From contig CAWAUB010000007.1 in assembly GCA_963785155.1 (NCBI GenBank), forward strand, positions 124,001-188,000: a stretch of 64,000 bases of DNA. The letters run 5' to 3'. The translations under genes and the position numbers were made by a program. This DNA comes from DASUSH01 sp963785155. GTDB taxonomy: Bacteria; Actinomycetota; Thermoleophilia; Solirubrobacterales; 70-9. This document shows positions 1 to 9,336 of this stretch, piece after piece. The stretch's first letter is position 1. Each line of letters opens with the position of its first letter. The notes below the pieces were generated by a model. The model had not been told where the DNA came from. It saw nothing but the letters and a program-made list of their open reading frames with translations, and ran no database searches.

Positions 1-2
1 CG

Positions 3-737
3 GTGGAGAGCGCCCGGGCTGCCCTGCGCGAGAACCCGACCTGGTACCACACGATCGAGCTCGCGCCCGGGGTGGTCACACCCGGCCACATCGACCTGCG
101 CGAGGTGGCGTCGAAGGTCCTGCCCGCTGACCTTCGCGGCAAGCGCGCGCTCGACGTGGGCACGTTCGACGGCTTCTGGGCGTTCGAGCTGGAGCGCCGC
201 GGTGCGGAGGTGGTCGCGCTGGATGTCGAGCGCCTGGAGGACAACGAGTGGCCGCCGAACTCCCGCGAGCGGCTGGCGCGCGAGCGGGAGCGCTGGGAGC
301 TCGAGCTGGGGCGGGGCTTCCGAATTGCGAAGGAGGCGCTGGGCTCGGACGCCGAGCGGGTGGTCTGCAACGTCTACGACCTCGACGTGGAAGCGATCGG
401 CGGGCCCGTCGACCTCGTCTTCGCCGGGGCGATCCTCGTCCACCTTCGGGATCCGGTTCGCGCCCTGGAGCGGATCCATGGGGTCCTGGCACCGGGGGGC
501 GAGCTGCGCTCGATGGAGCCGATCTCCGCCGGGCTCAGCCTGCTTCTCCCGCGCCGCCCTGCGGCTCGCTTTCGCGCGGCCGAGACCGACTTCAACTGGT
601 GGCAGGCGAACATCGCCGCGCTGCGGGCCTGGATGACGACCGCGGGCTTCCGGAACGCACGCCGCGCAGCGGTCGTTCGGCCTCCTTCCGTGCGCCAGAT
701 GCGGCAGTTCTACGCCGTGCTCGCCGGCGAGCGATGA
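3..737 (+). CDS. CmoB-like SAM-dependent methyltransferase (possibly truncated at left edge)
   Basis: Class I SAM-dependent methyltransferase with the DUF1698/CmoB-like signature: WYHT at residues 15-18 followed by the PGVVTPG turn, then the SAM-binding loop DVGTFDG at about 51-57 and an acidic end to the next strand (VVALD). The GTG at position 3 is the first possible start in the window, so a longer N-terminus upstream cannot be excluded. The stop overlaps the next gene's ATG by ATGA, so the two are probably translationally coupled. Two close paralogues lie at 8487-9300 and 10571-11353, all among glycosyltransferases, which suggests methylation of a surface glycan or its precursor rather than tRNA. 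The acceptor is unknown. Confidence 0.8.
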   Translation: MESARAALRENPTWYHTIELAPGVVTPGHIDLREVASKVLPADLRGKRALDVGTFDGFWAFELERRGAEVVALDVERLEDNEWPPNSRERLARERERWELELGRGFRIAKEALGSDAERVVCNVYDLDVEAIGGPVDLVFAGAILVHLRDPVRALERIHGVLAPGGELRSMEPISAGLSLLLPRRPAARFRAAETDFNWWQANIAALRAWMTTAGFRNARRAAVVRPPSVRQMRQFYAVLAGER

Positions 738-1678
738 CAGCCACGCCGGAGATCGCGGTCGTGATCCCGACGCGGGCCCGCGAGTCGCGGCTCGCCTTTG
801 CTCTGGAGGCGCTCGCCGCCCAGACACTCGCAGCCGACCGGTTCGAGGTGATCGTCGTCCGCGATGCCGACGCGCCGGAGCCGCTGGCGCCGATTCCGGA
901 CGGGCTCGGGGTGCGCTACGTGACGGCGCCCGGATCGCATGGGCCGGTGGTCAAGCGCAACCTGGGCTGGCGCGCGGCGGGTGCCCCGCTCGTCGCCTTC
1001 ACCGACGACGACTGCCGGCCCGAGCCGGCCTGGCTCGAGAGTTTCGTCGAAGCCGCTCGCGACGACGGTGCGTTCCTCCAGGGCCGCACCGAGCCGGACC
1101 CGGAGGAACGCCACCTGCTCTATGGGCTGGCGCGATCGATGAAGGTCGTCGGGCCGAGCGACTGGTTCGAGACGTGCAACATCGCCTATCCCCGAGCTCT
1201 GCTCGAACGGCTCGATGGCTTCGACGAGAGCTTCGAGTTCGTCGGCGACGACACGGACCTCGGCTGGCGGGCGGTCGATGCCGGGGCCGGCCGGATCTAT
1301 GTCGACGGGGCGCGGGTGCGACACGCGGTTCTGTCCCGCTCGCTTCCGCGGGCTCTGCGCGAGCAGGGCCGGTTCGTGACCGCGCCGCTGATGGTCGCCC
1401 GCCATCCACAGCTCCGCCAGACGCTCTTCGCGCGCTGCTTCGTCAGCCAGGCCCAGGCGGCGCTCCTCCTCGCGTTCGCGGGCGCCCTGACCCGGCGGCC
1501 CGCGATCGCCCTGCTGGCCTCCGTCCCGTACCTCGACCCGTCGCTGAACCTGCACCGGCTGCCGCCGCGGACGCTCGCTCGCGTCCTGCTCCACCTTCCC
1601 GCGAGGGCGGCGGTGGACGTCGCCAAGATGGCGGTTCTACTCCGCGGGTCGGTTCGCTACCGCTCGCTGCTGGCGTAG
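734..1678 (+). CDS. family 2 glycosyltransferase
   Basis: A GT-A fold transferase of 314 residues. The N-terminal strand IAVVIPTRARE starts at residue 6, and the metal-binding acidic motif is in the segment AFTDDDCRPEP at about residues 91-101. A second conserved segment, GDDTDLGWR near residue 173, corresponds to the acceptor-side ED motif of GT2 enzymes. The C-terminal third is more hydrophobic and may associate with the membrane. It starts inside the stop of the preceding methyltransferase (ATGA) and is followed five bases later by a GT4 gene, so the three form one operon. Donor and acceptor sugars cannot be read from sequence. Confidence 0.85.
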   Translation: MTATPEIAVVIPTRARESRLAFALEALAAQTLAADRFEVIVVRDADAPEPLAPIPDGLGVRYVTAPGSHGPVVKRNLGWRAAGAPLVAFTDDDCRPEPAWLESFVEAARDDGAFLQGRTEPDPEERHLLYGLARSMKVVGPSDWFETCNIAYPRALLERLDGFDESFEFVGDDTDLGWRAVDAGAGRIYVDGARVRHAVLSRSLPRALREQGRFVTAPLMVARHPQLRQTLFARCFVSQAQAALLLAFAGALTRRPAIALLASVPYLDPSLNLHRLPPRTLARVLLHLPARAAVDVAKMAVLLRGSVRYRSLLA

Positions 1679-1683
1679 CCACC

Positions 1684-2778
1684 ATGCGCATCGCCCTCGT
1701 CCATCCCACCTATTGGCCTGAGGTCCGGCGCGGCTCGGAGCGGCTGATCCACGATCTGGGGGCGCGGCTCGCGGATGCGGGGCACGACGTGACCCTGCTG
1801 ACGAGCCACCCGGCGCGGCGCACGGTGGCGACCGAGGACGGGATGCGCGTCATCCGCAGCCGTCGGCGCCGCCAGCCGCCGACGCTCGGCCTGCACGAGC
1901 GATTCCTCGGCAACGTCCACAACGTCGTCTGGCAGCTCGCGCGCGGGCACTACGACCTCGCGCACGCGTTCTACACCTCGGACGGGTGGGCGGCGGTGCG
2001 GGCGCGGCGGCTCGGCGGCCCGCCGGTCGTCTTCTCGCTGCACGGCATCCCGATGCGCGAGCACATCGTCAGCCGCCGCTACCGGCTCGAGATGCTGCTG
2101 ACCACGATCCAGGGCGCGGCGGCGACGACGGTGCTGAGCGAGGCGGCCGCCGAGCCATGCCGCCGCTTCCTCCTCCACGAGCCCCGGATCCTGCCCGGCG
2201 GCGTCGAGGCACGCGACTTCGCGGTCGAGCGCCCGCGCGCGGAGATCCCGACCATCCTCTGCGCCGCGAGCCTCGCCGACCCCCGCAAGCGGGGCCCGCT
2301 GCTCGTCGAGGCGTTCCAGCGCCTGCGCGCTCGCCGGCCCGATCTGCGCCTCCAGGTCGTGCGCACCCCCGACCCGGAGTTCGGCACGGAGCCCGTCGAG
2401 CTCCCGGACGGGGCGGAGTGGGTCGACGTCGCGACGACCGGCGACCTCGCCGCCGCGTACGCGGAGGCCTGGGCGACCGCCATGCCCTCTCTCGACGAGG
2501 CATTCGGCCTCGTCCTGCTCGAGTCGCTCGCTGCGGGAACGCCCGTCGTCGCCGCCGACTCGGGTGCCAGCCCCGAGATCGTCGACGACGACGCGATCGG
2601 CCGCCTCTTCGCGCCCGACGACCCGGACGCCCTCGCGTCCGCGCTCGACGCGGCCCTCGAACTCGCCGGCGACCCGGCGACGCGGGAACGCTGCCGTGAG
2701 CGGGCCGCGCCATACGACTGGTCACGCGTGATCGAGCGCTACACGTCGCTCTACGACGAGGTGCTGGAGCGAATCTGA
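1684..2778 (+). CDS. family 4 glycosyltransferase (GT-B fold)
   Basis: A 364-residue retaining GT-B glycosyltransferase. The N-terminal domain starts with MRIALVHPTYWPEVRRGSE, typical of GT4 enzymes that bind a membrane-linked acceptor. The C-terminal nucleotide-sugar domain has the conserved E-x7-E region in PSLDEAFGLVLLESLAAGTPVV, here read as two acidic residues flanking GLVLLE. It is the last gene of the left operon. Just after its stop lies a 272-bp repeat that separates it from the convergent methyltransferase gene. Confidence 0.85.
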   Translation: MRIALVHPTYWPEVRRGSERLIHDLGARLADAGHDVTLLTSHPARRTVATEDGMRVIRSRRRRQPPTLGLHERFLGNVHNVVWQLARGHYDLAHAFYTSDGWAAVRARRLGGPPVVFSLHGIPMREHIVSRRYRLEMLLTTIQGAAATTVLSEAAAEPCRRFLLHEPRILPGGVEARDFAVERPRAEIPTILCAASLADPRKRGPLLVEAFQRLRARRPDLRLQVVRTPDPEFGTEPVELPDGAEWVDVATTGDLAAAYAEAWATAMPSLDEAFGLVLLESLAAGTPVVAADSGASPEIVDDDAIGRLFAPDDPDALASALDAALELAGDPATRERCRERAAPYDWSRVIERYTSLYDEVLERI

Positions 2779-2784
2779 CGGCTC

Positions 2785-3056
2785 GGGACGAACGCGGGCC
2801 GGTCGCGTCGCGGGGCGCCCCAGGTCGCGGGGCACGTAGGGGAGTGGGATCGGGGCCGGGCTGCTTACCACTCGCCAATCGCGCCGGCTTCGACGACTGG
2901 TGAAGCATTGTGGGTGCTATAGCCCCACCAATCCTTCACACGTCGTGAGCGCGAGGCATTTGGCGAGTTGTGAGCACCCAGAGCTCGCCCACTTCATATC
3001 CCCATGATTGCCTCGCGAAGCGCGACCTCGCGACGCGTCACGGGCGCTTTCGTGCC
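2785..3056. repeat. dispersed hairpin repeat, copy A
   Basis: First of three related intergenic elements (others at 41960-42230 and 55983-56302). Left end begins GGGACGAA; the right end closes with TTCGTGCC, the same sequence inverted, so the ends form terminal inverted repeats. Shared internal blocks include GCGTCGCG and GGTCGCGGGGCACGTAGGGG. The centre is a palindrome with arms GTGAAG (2900-2905) and CTTCAC (2934-2939) around ATTG/CAAT and a GCTATAGC core. It lies between two convergent genes, and its right end contains the stop codon of the reverse-strand methyltransferase. It could be a MITE or a bidirectional terminator. Confidence 0.7.
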
Positions 3057-3839
3057 TCGGCCCACAGGTCCATCACGGCGAGCCGCCGCGTCAGGCCGAG
3101 ACGGGCCAGGCGCGGGTAGAGGCGGCGGGCTCGCTCGTCTGGGACGAAGTCGGTGTAGAGCCACTCGCCGAGCTCCGCTCGCACCCGCTCGAAGCCTGCC
3201 GCCCGGAGATCGCGGCGCAGCGAGCCGAGCGTCTGCTCGTTTACGTGCATCTGCCGCTCGTAGTCGTTGCGCGGATCGGCGGGCCAGCGGCGAGGGCGGC
3301 CTGGCCGTGCGATGCGCTGGAGGCGGTAGGTGATCTCGTAGACGGAACGATTGGGCGCCGTGTGCACGAGCACCCGACCACCAGGGCGGAGCAGGCGATG
3401 CGCCTCGCGGTAGGCGAGCGCAAGCTCGGCGGGGGAGAGGTGCTCGACGACGTCGAGCATCGTCACCAGATCGGCGCACCCGTCGGCGAGCGGGACGTCG
3501 CGGACGTCACCCTGAACGACCTCGGCCCGATCGCCAGCCTCGCGGACCTCGAGCGTGCGCTGCGCCATGCGGACGGCGTCCGGTGAGTACTCGATCCCGA
3601 CCGCGCTCTCCGCCCCTGCCTTCGACCGCGCTCGCGAGGAGCTCGCCACGACCGGTGCCGAGGTCGACCAGGCGCTCGCCGGGGCGCAGGCCGGCCTTTG
3701 CGAGGGTCCCCGGATAGACGCCGGCTTCGCCCTCGCCGCCCGACTCGCGCCACTCCTCGTAGCCCGCGCAGGCCTCGAGGTAGTAACGCTCGTCGTACAC
3801 GTCCGCCGGGACCTCGGGCGGGGGCAGTGGCTTGTTCAC
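3038..3839 (-). CDS. SAM-dependent methyltransferase, apparent frameshift
   Basis: Class I methyltransferase read from GTG at 3839. The N-terminal part holds DERYYLEACAGYEEW and the SAM loop VDLGTGRGELLA. Near 3623 the frame moves by one base, and the downstream frame continues with VGIEYSPDAV, then GDVRDVPLADG, LDVVEHL and LRPGGRVLV, the standard order of motifs I, post-I, II and III. Removing one base in the run around 3623 joins the halves into a normal-length protein. The start overlaps the stop of the upstream glycosyltransferase (GTGA), so they form a two-gene operon. The last codons and stop lie inside repeat copy A. Confidence 0.7.
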
Positions 3840-4793
3840 GGCTCCCGCTCCGCATCTGCCGGGGCGCGCAGACCGATCATGTGCAGCCGCGCCCAGCGCG
3901 CCCTCGTGCTCGCCGCCGCGCCGAACCGTTCCGGGCGCACCACCGCAGCCAGGCGAAGCCCGGCCCAGCGGATGGCGGCCCCGGCGACGTTGATCGCGGC
4001 GACGGTGCCGCGTGATCGCGGCGCCGCGCCGGGCGCGCATCCACGCGTAGGTGCTGCGCATCCAGCGCTCGGTCTTGTCCGTGCCCCAGGCCTTGTCCGT
4101 CGCCGCGGCCCCGACGTGGCGGACCCGCGCCTCGGGCACGTAGCGTGTTGCCCAGCCGGCCCGGTCGAGACGCCAGCCGAGGTCGACGTCCTCGGCGTAC
4201 ATCCACTGGCCGGGGTCGAAGCCACCCGCCTCGTCCCAGGCGCGGCGACGGACGATCTGGAACGCGCCAAGGGCCCAATCGACCCGGCGGGCCCGGGACG
4301 GGTCCCACATCCCCTCGAGGCAAAGGCGGTCGCCGATGCGCGGGTTGAGCCGGTAGACGCCGAGGTTGAAGAGCAGCGTGAACGGCACCGTCGGGAAGCG
4401 GTAGACGGAGTGCTGTGCGATGCCGGTGGTGCCGACCAGCCGCGGCGCGAAGGCGCCGGCCCCGAGGTCCCCGCTGGCGGCCTCGAGCAGACGCTCGATC
4501 GAGCCCGGGATCAGCTCGATGTCGGCGTTGGCCGGCGCGATCCACTCGCTCTGCGTCCGCTCTGCGACGAGGTTGACCGCCGGCCCGAAGCCGAGGTTCT
4601 CGCCCGGCTCGACCAGGTTCACCCAGCCGTAGCTCTCGCGGACGAGCTCGGCGGAACCGTCGCTCGAGTCGTTGTCGACCACCCACGCCTCGACGCGTCC
4701 GGCGTCCGCCTCGGGCTTGATCGAATCCAGGCAGGGCCCGAGCAGCTCGCGGGTGTTCCAGGAGACGACGGCGATCGCGACCGGGGCGCTCAC
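3836..4793 (-). CDS. family 2 glycosyltransferase (rhamnosyltransferase-like), apparent frameshift
   Basis: GT2 enzyme starting at GTG 4793. Strand 1 is IAVVSWNTRELL, the nucleotide-binding region contains VVDNDSSDGS, and ENLGFGPAVNL is the G-rich segment typical of rhamnosyltransferase-like GT2 proteins. PANADIEL carries the DxD-like residues and YAEDVDLGWRL the acceptor-side ED. A single-base insertion near 4010 shifts the last ~55 residues; with it removed the protein runs to a TGA at 3836-3838. A -10-like TACCGT ends 7 nt before the start, overlapping the promoter of the divergent gene at 4820, which suggests a leaderless transcript. Confidence 0.75.
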
Positions 4794-4800
4794 GAGCGCG

Positions 4801-4810
4801 ACGGTAGCGT
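4801..4810. promoter_or_regulatory. overlapping divergent -10 elements
   Basis: TAGCGT at 4805-4810 reads rightward and ends 9 nt before the TTG start at 4820. On the other strand TACCGT (complement of 4801-4806) ends 7 nt before the GTG at 4793. The two share two base pairs in a 26-bp intergenic gap. Both fit the TANNNT -10 pattern of GC-rich actinobacteria, and the spacing implies transcripts starting at or next to the start codons. No convincing -35 is visible. Confidence 0.45.
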
Positions 4811-4819
4811 TCCCTCCCC

Positions 4820-5734
4820 TTGAGCGAGGCCAACGGAAGAGAATGCGCGGCGTGCGGCGGCGGCGAGCTGGCGCCGCACCTGAAGGTCGCCGGCAGCGCC
4901 GGGCCCGACGGGCTGATCCCCACCACGGACCGGTACGGGACCGCGCTCGCCGACATCGTCCGCTGCGCGACCTGCACCCACAAGCAGCTCGACCCCCTCC
5001 CCGCCGAGGCCGACCTTGCCGAGGCCTACGGCGAGGCGGCGTCGGAGGACTACGTCGAGGAGGAGGAAGGCCAGCGGGTGACGGCGCGGGGGACGCTCGG
5101 CGCGATCGAGGCCCAGGTGGAGCCGGGCCCACTGCTCGACGTCGGCTGCTGGGTCGGCTTCCTGCTCGCCGAGGCCGAGCGTCGCGGATGGAGCCCGGCC
5201 GGGATCGAGCCGAGCGAGTACGCGTCGGCCTACGCGCGCGATCAGCTCGGGCTCGACGTGCGCACCGAGGGCCTGTTCGAGGCTGAGCTCGAGAAGGGGG
5301 GCTACCGGGCAGTCGTGATGAACGACGTGATCGAGCATTTTCCGGATCCAGGAGCCGCGCTCGATCGGGTCGCCGAACTGCTCGAGCCACAGGGCGTGGT
5401 CGCGCTAGCCCTACCCGACGCCGGCAGCGCCCTGGCGCGCGCGATGGGCCGGCGCTGGTGGTCGGTGATCCCCACCCACGTCCAGTACTTCACCCGGGAG
5501 AGCATTCGGGTCCTCCTCGCTCGCCACGACTTCGAGGTGCTTTCGCTGACGACAGCGCCGAAGACGTTCACGGTCCGCTACTACCTCGAGCGCCTCGGCG
5601 GCTACAGCGACGCCATCGAGCGGGCGGCGGTCGGCACGGCGCGGCGTGCCGGGGTCGCCGATCGCCTCTGGGCGCCGGACTTCCGCGACCGCATGCTCGT
5701 CGTCGCCGGGCGCCAGGGCGCCCGAGCGGGCTGA
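4820..5734 (+). CDS. zinc-ribbon SAM methyltransferase
   Basis: A 304-residue protein with an N-terminal zinc ribbon (ECAACGG around residue 8 and RCATCTH around residue 49 supply two CxxC knuckles) followed by a class I methyltransferase domain: LLDVGCWVGFLL, IEPSEYA and VMNDVIEHFPDP. This architecture is common in methyltransferases of polysaccharide and O-antigen clusters that methylate sugars. TTG is the best start, given the -10-like hexamer 9 nt upstream and no closer alternative. The stop and the next gene's ATG overlap by one base, so it is coupled to the GT4 gene that follows. It resembles the first half of the tandem protein at 16025-17680. Confidence 0.8.
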   Translation: MSEANGRECAACGGGELAPHLKVAGSAGPDGLIPTTDRYGTALADIVRCATCTHKQLDPLPAEADLAEAYGEAASEDYVEEEEGQRVTARGTLGAIEAQVEPGPLLDVGCWVGFLLAEAERRGWSPAGIEPSEYASAYARDQLGLDVRTEGLFEAELEKGGYRAVVMNDVIEHFPDPGAALDRVAELLEPQGVVALALPDAGSALARAMGRRWWSVIPTHVQYFTRESIRVLLARHDFEVLSLTTAPKTFTVRYYLERLGGYSDAIERAAVGTARRAGVADRLWAPDFRDRMLVVAGRQGARAG

Positions 5735-6921
5735 TGCGCGTCCTCTCCGTCGGGAGCATGTACCCGCCGCATTACCTCGGCGGGTACGAGCTGATGTGGC
5801 GCTCCTGGGTGCGGGCGATGCGGGATGGCGGCGACGAGGTCCGCGTCCTCGCGAGCGACATGCACCTGGACGGCGCGGCCGGGGAGGAGGACCCCGACGT
5901 CCACCGCGAGCTGCGCTGGTACTGGCACGACCATGAGTTCCCCCGACTCGGCGCGCGTGAGCGGCTCGGGCTCGAGCGCCACAACCACGGCGTCCTGGAG
6001 CGTCATCTGCGCGAGTTCAGCCCCGACGTCGTCAACTGGTGGGCTATGGGCGGGATGTCGATGGCCCTGCTCGAGCAGGCGCGCCGCGCCGGCCTGCCGG
6101 CCGTCGGCATCGTCGTCGACGAGTGGATGGTCTACGGGCCGAAGGTGGACCAGTGGCAGCGGGCCGCCTCGCGCTTCGGCCCGCTGGCGGGACTCGCCGG
6201 GCGGCTGACCGGGGTCCCGGCCGGCGTCGACCTCGGCGCCACAGCCGATTGGCTCTTCGTCTCCGAGACCGTGCGCCGCAACGCGCTCGAGTCGGGCCTC
6301 GACCTGCCGCGGACGACCATCGCCCACGGCGGCATCGACCCGGCGCTCTACCGCGAGGCGCCCGAGCAACCCTGGCGCTGGCGCCTGCTCTGCCTCGGCC
6401 GTCTCGACCGGCGCAAGGGCGTGCACGTCGCGATCCGAGCCCTCGCCGAGCTGCCCGCCGAGGCCACCCTCCACGTCGTCGGCGGCGGTGACGAGGAATA
6501 CGCGGGCGAGCTGCGGGAGCTCGTCGACGAGCTCGGCCTGGGCGAACGCGTCCGCTTCTCGCAACCGTCCCGCGCGGAGCTGCCGGCGATCTACGCGGAC
6601 GCCGACGCGCTCCTCTTCCCGGTCCTCTGGGAGGAGCCGTGGGGGCTCGTCCCACTCGAAGCGATGGCGGTCGGCACCCCGGTGATCGCCACGGGAACGG
6701 GCGGCTCGGGCGAGTACCTCCGCGACGGCGAGAACGCGCTTATCTACGGGCCCGGCGACGACACCGCCGCCCTTACGGCCGCCGTCCGCCGCCTGGCCGG
6801 GGACGCGGAGTTGCGGTCCGTGATTCGCAAGGACGGCCTGGCCACCGCCGCCCGGCACCCCGAGTCCGCGTTCAACGACTCCGTCCGTGAGGCCCTCACG
6901 CGGGCACTCGAGCGTCGGTAA
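5734..6921 (+). CDS. family 4 glycosyltransferase
   Basis: A 395-residue GT-B glycosyltransferase. The N-terminus (VGSMYPPHYLGGYE) is the acceptor-binding glycine-rich loop. The C-terminal domain contains LCLGRLDRRKGVHVAI, the diagnostic nucleotide-sugar domain entry, then VVGGGDEEY and EEPWGLVPLEAMAVGTPVI with the paired glutamates. The ATG overlaps the preceding methyltransferase stop (TGATG). An acyltransferase follows after 15 bases, extending the operon. Likely acts at the cytoplasmic face on a lipid-linked or peripheral glycan acceptor; donor not predictable. Confidence 0.87.
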   Translation: MRVLSVGSMYPPHYLGGYELMWRSWVRAMRDGGDEVRVLASDMHLDGAAGEEDPDVHRELRWYWHDHEFPRLGARERLGLERHNHGVLERHLREFSPDVVNWWAMGGMSMALLEQARRAGLPAVGIVVDEWMVYGPKVDQWQRAASRFGPLAGLAGRLTGVPAGVDLGATADWLFVSETVRRNALESGLDLPRTTIAHGGIDPALYREAPEQPWRWRLLCLGRLDRRKGVHVAIRALAELPAEATLHVVGGGDEEYAGELRELVDELGLGERVRFSQPSRAELPAIYADADALLFPVLWEEPWGLVPLEAMAVGTPVIATGTGGSGEYLRDGENALIYGPGDDTAALTAAVRRLAGDAELRSVIRKDGLATAARHPESAFNDSVREALTRALERR

Positions 6922-6936
6922 CCTCGCCAGCCGCCA

Positions 6937-7607
6937 GTGAAATCCCTGCTCAAACGCGTGTTGCGCTCCGGCCCGTTCGGGCGGTTCTCCCTCTGGCTCG
7001 GCTACGTGCGGGGGCCGCGGTTCATGTCGACGATGCGCAGATCCTGGGTGATCGTCCGCAATCCCCTGGCGACGATCGAGATCCATCCGCACCGCCCTAC
7101 CTCGGGCCGGGATTCAGGCTCCAGATGCCGGCAGGCGGCACATTCGTCGCGGGCCCGTACGTCGAGTTCCGCCGGGGATTCCACGCGGAGCTCGCGGGCC
7201 CAGAAGCGCGCATCGTGATCGGCGCCTTCTCGGTGTTCTCCTATTACGTGCTGATCCAGTGCACGACCTCGATCGAGATCGGCGAGCGCGCGATGTTCGG
7301 CCAGAGCGCGATCCTGGTCGATGGCAATCACCGATTCCGCGACCTCGACAAACCGATGCTCGAACAGGGCTACGACTTTCGCCCGATCAAAATCGAGGAC
7401 GACGTGACCACGACGACGAAGTGCACGATCATCAACAGCATCGGGATGCGCGCGTTCGTCGGCGCGAACTCGGTCGTCACCCAGCCGATCCCCGCATACA
7501 CCGTCGCCGCCGGCGTGCCAGCGCGGGTGATCGACTACTTCGGCCCGCCGGGCGAGGAGCCGCCGGGCTTCAAGCCGGCGTCCGAATCCCAGGCCGCGAG
7601 GAAGTGA
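6937..7607 (+). CDS. left-handed beta-helix acyltransferase, apparent frameshift
   Basis: Hexapeptide-repeat (LbH) acyltransferase of the WbbJ/maltose acetyltransferase type. The GTG start at 6937 gives a basic N-terminus (KSLLKRVLRSGPFGRF). After a one-base deletion near 7095 the second frame continues with YLGPGFRLQMPAGG and the hexapeptide coils (VIGAFSVFSYYV, IEIGERAMFG, IIINS-like turns, VGANSVVTQPIPAYTVAAGVPA). The end VAAGVPARVI is the classic C-terminal signature. The conserved His-Arg (GNHRFRD) is at the usual catalytic position. Probably O-acetylates a sugar made by the neighbouring glycosyltransferases. It overlaps the convergent GT2 gene by 73 bases. Confidence 0.75.
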
Positions 7608-8482
7608 GGCGCGAGCGTCTGCTTGTAGTAGCGGTCGACGCTCGCCCAGACCCGCCAGCCGAGCCACGGAACCGATTCCGGCACGAACCGGGCCAGCGAC
7701 AGTCCGCGCCCGACCGCCGGCGGGAACTCGAGCGCGTCCTCGAACATCCGCTTGAAGTAGGGCTCGAGCTCGGGGTAGAGCTCGACGAAGCGGCGCTCGG
7801 CCCTCGCGTAGCCGGGCATCCGTCCGCACCACTCCTCGAGCGTCGGCTCGCGCAGGTGGTCGACCAGGGCGTTCGGGTTGTAGAGGAGGCGGAAGCCGAG
7901 CTCGTCAGCGCGCCGGCCGAGGTCGATGTCCTCGTAGTTGAACGGGAAGCGGACCTCGTCGAAGCCGCCGAGCCGTTCGAGCAAGCCGCGCTTGAGCGAC
8001 GCGTTCGCGGTGTAGAGGCGGCCGAAGCCGGCCTCCGTGCCCTCGATGTTCGGGTAGTCGAACTGGAAACCCTGGTCGAGCCAGCGCATGAACGGAGTCA
8101 GCCGCAGTTCCGGCGCCCAGCGGACGTGGCCGAGGACGCCGACGGTCTCGTCCGGCTCGTCGCGGTGCCAGGCGAGGTGCTCGGCGACGAGTTCGGGGGA
8201 CGGGATCGTGTCGTCGTCGACGAAGAGGACGAGCGGCGCGGTTGCAGCACGCCAGCCCGCGTTGCGAGCCGCGGAGGCACCGGGCCGGTCACCCCGCGTG
8301 TGCCGGACATCCAGCGCGCTCGGTCCGGTCCACGCGTCGAGCGCGCCGTCGCCGGGCGCGGCTGCGTCGAGCGCGACGATCACCTCGAAGTCGGTCGCGC
8401 CACTCTGCCGCTCGAACCCCTCGACGACCCGTCCTAGGGAGGGGCGATCCCCGAGCGTCGGGATGACAACGGTTAGTTCCAC
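7535..8482 (-). CDS. family 2 glycosyltransferase
   Basis: A 315-residue GT2 protein starting at GTG 8482, 4 bases after the upstream methyltransferase stop. Strand 1 is LTVVIPTLGDRPSL; GASAARNAGWRAA is the nucleotide-binding helix; VLFVDDDTIPSPE carries the metal-binding DDD; FNYEDIDLGRRADE is the acceptor-side ED motif. The C-terminus (roughly 220-300) has aromatic-rich segments similar to polysaccharide glycosyltransferases. It forms an operon with the CmoB-like methyltransferase at 8487-9300 and converges on the acyltransferase. Confidence 0.83.
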   Translation of the reverse strand: MELTVVIPTLGDRPSLGRVVEGFERQSGATDFEVIVALDAAAPGDGALDAWTGPSALDVRHTRGDRPGASAARNAGWRAATAPLVLFVDDDTIPSPELVAEHLAWHRDEPDETVGVLGHVRWAPELRLTPFMRWLDQGFQFDYPNIEGTEAGFGRLYTANASLKRGLLERLGGFDEVRFPFNYEDIDLGRRADELGFRLLYNPNALVDHLREPTLEEWCGRMPGYARAERRFVELYPELEPYFKRMFEDALEFPPAVGRGLSLARFVPESVPWLGWRVWASVDRYYKQTLAPHFLAAWDSDAGLKPGGSSPGGPK

Positions 8483-8486
8483 TTGA

Positions 8487-9300
8487 TCAGGTGCGCGGCG
8501 TCGCGGCGATCGCGGCGTGGGGATCGCCGCGGCGCGCGCGAACGACGTGCTCGCGGCCGGCGCGGCTGAGCAACATGCGCGGGTCGCGGCCGGCGGGCGG
8601 GTGGCCGGCGCCGGCGGGCATCCGCAGCCGCCGCGCGGGCCCTGATGGGCTCGAACCCCGCGGCCGTGATCAGGCGGACCAGCCCGGCGACGTTCGGCTT
8701 CCACCACCAGGGCCGGCCGACACCGTCGAGGCTCGCGACCGGACGATGGCGGAGCAGGGACGTGAGCGGGTCGATCGCGTCGCAGAGGACCAGGGTGCCG
8801 GCGCAGACGGATCGCACCGCTCGCAGCGCCCGGACCGGGTCGCGCAGGTGAAGCAGGAGGCTGCCGACGTAGACGACGTCGAACTCGCCGATCTCTGCGG
8901 GGTCGAGGTCGTAGATGCTCAGCTCGCGCCGATCGACGTTGGAACCAAGGGCGCGTCGCGCCAGCTCGAAGCCGCTGCCGCCCGCTTTGCGCTCGGCGAT
9001 CGCCACGAGCGTGGCCTCCTCGCTGTCCGCCGGCCAGTCCCAGCCGCGCGGGTCGATCACGTCGGTTGCGAGCACCTCGGCGGCTCCGCGCCGCTCCATC
9101 TCGAAGGCCCAGAAGCCGTCGAAGGTGCCGACGTCGAGGCAGCGCTTGCCGTTCAGATCGGGGAAGGGAACCCGGGTGGCAACGCCGCGCAGGTCGAACC
9201 AGCCGGGCGTCACCACTCCCGGAGCGAGCTCGAGGGTGTGGTACCAGTCGTGCGAGGCCACCTCCTCTGCGAGCCCGTTCAGCCCGTCGGAGTCGTGCAT
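8487..9300 (-). CDS. CmoB-like SAM methyltransferase (paralogue 2), frameshift near C-terminus
   Basis: Same family as 3-737 and 10571-11353: WYHTLELAPGVVTPG, then the SAM loop CLDVGTFDGFWAFEMERRG and LLLHLRDPVRALRAV. ATG at 9300 (MHDSDGL) is chosen because the conserved WYHT block then starts about residue 19, as in the paralogues. Near 8600 the conserved frame is lost; another frame supplies a sensible tail (RMLLSRAGREHVV) ending at 8487, so a one-base error is likely there. The final ~45 residues are therefore uncertain. It is coupled to the GT2 gene downstream. Confidence 0.72.
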
Positions 9301-9336
9301 CGCGCCAACGTACCAACGGATAGCGTCACCCCTCTC

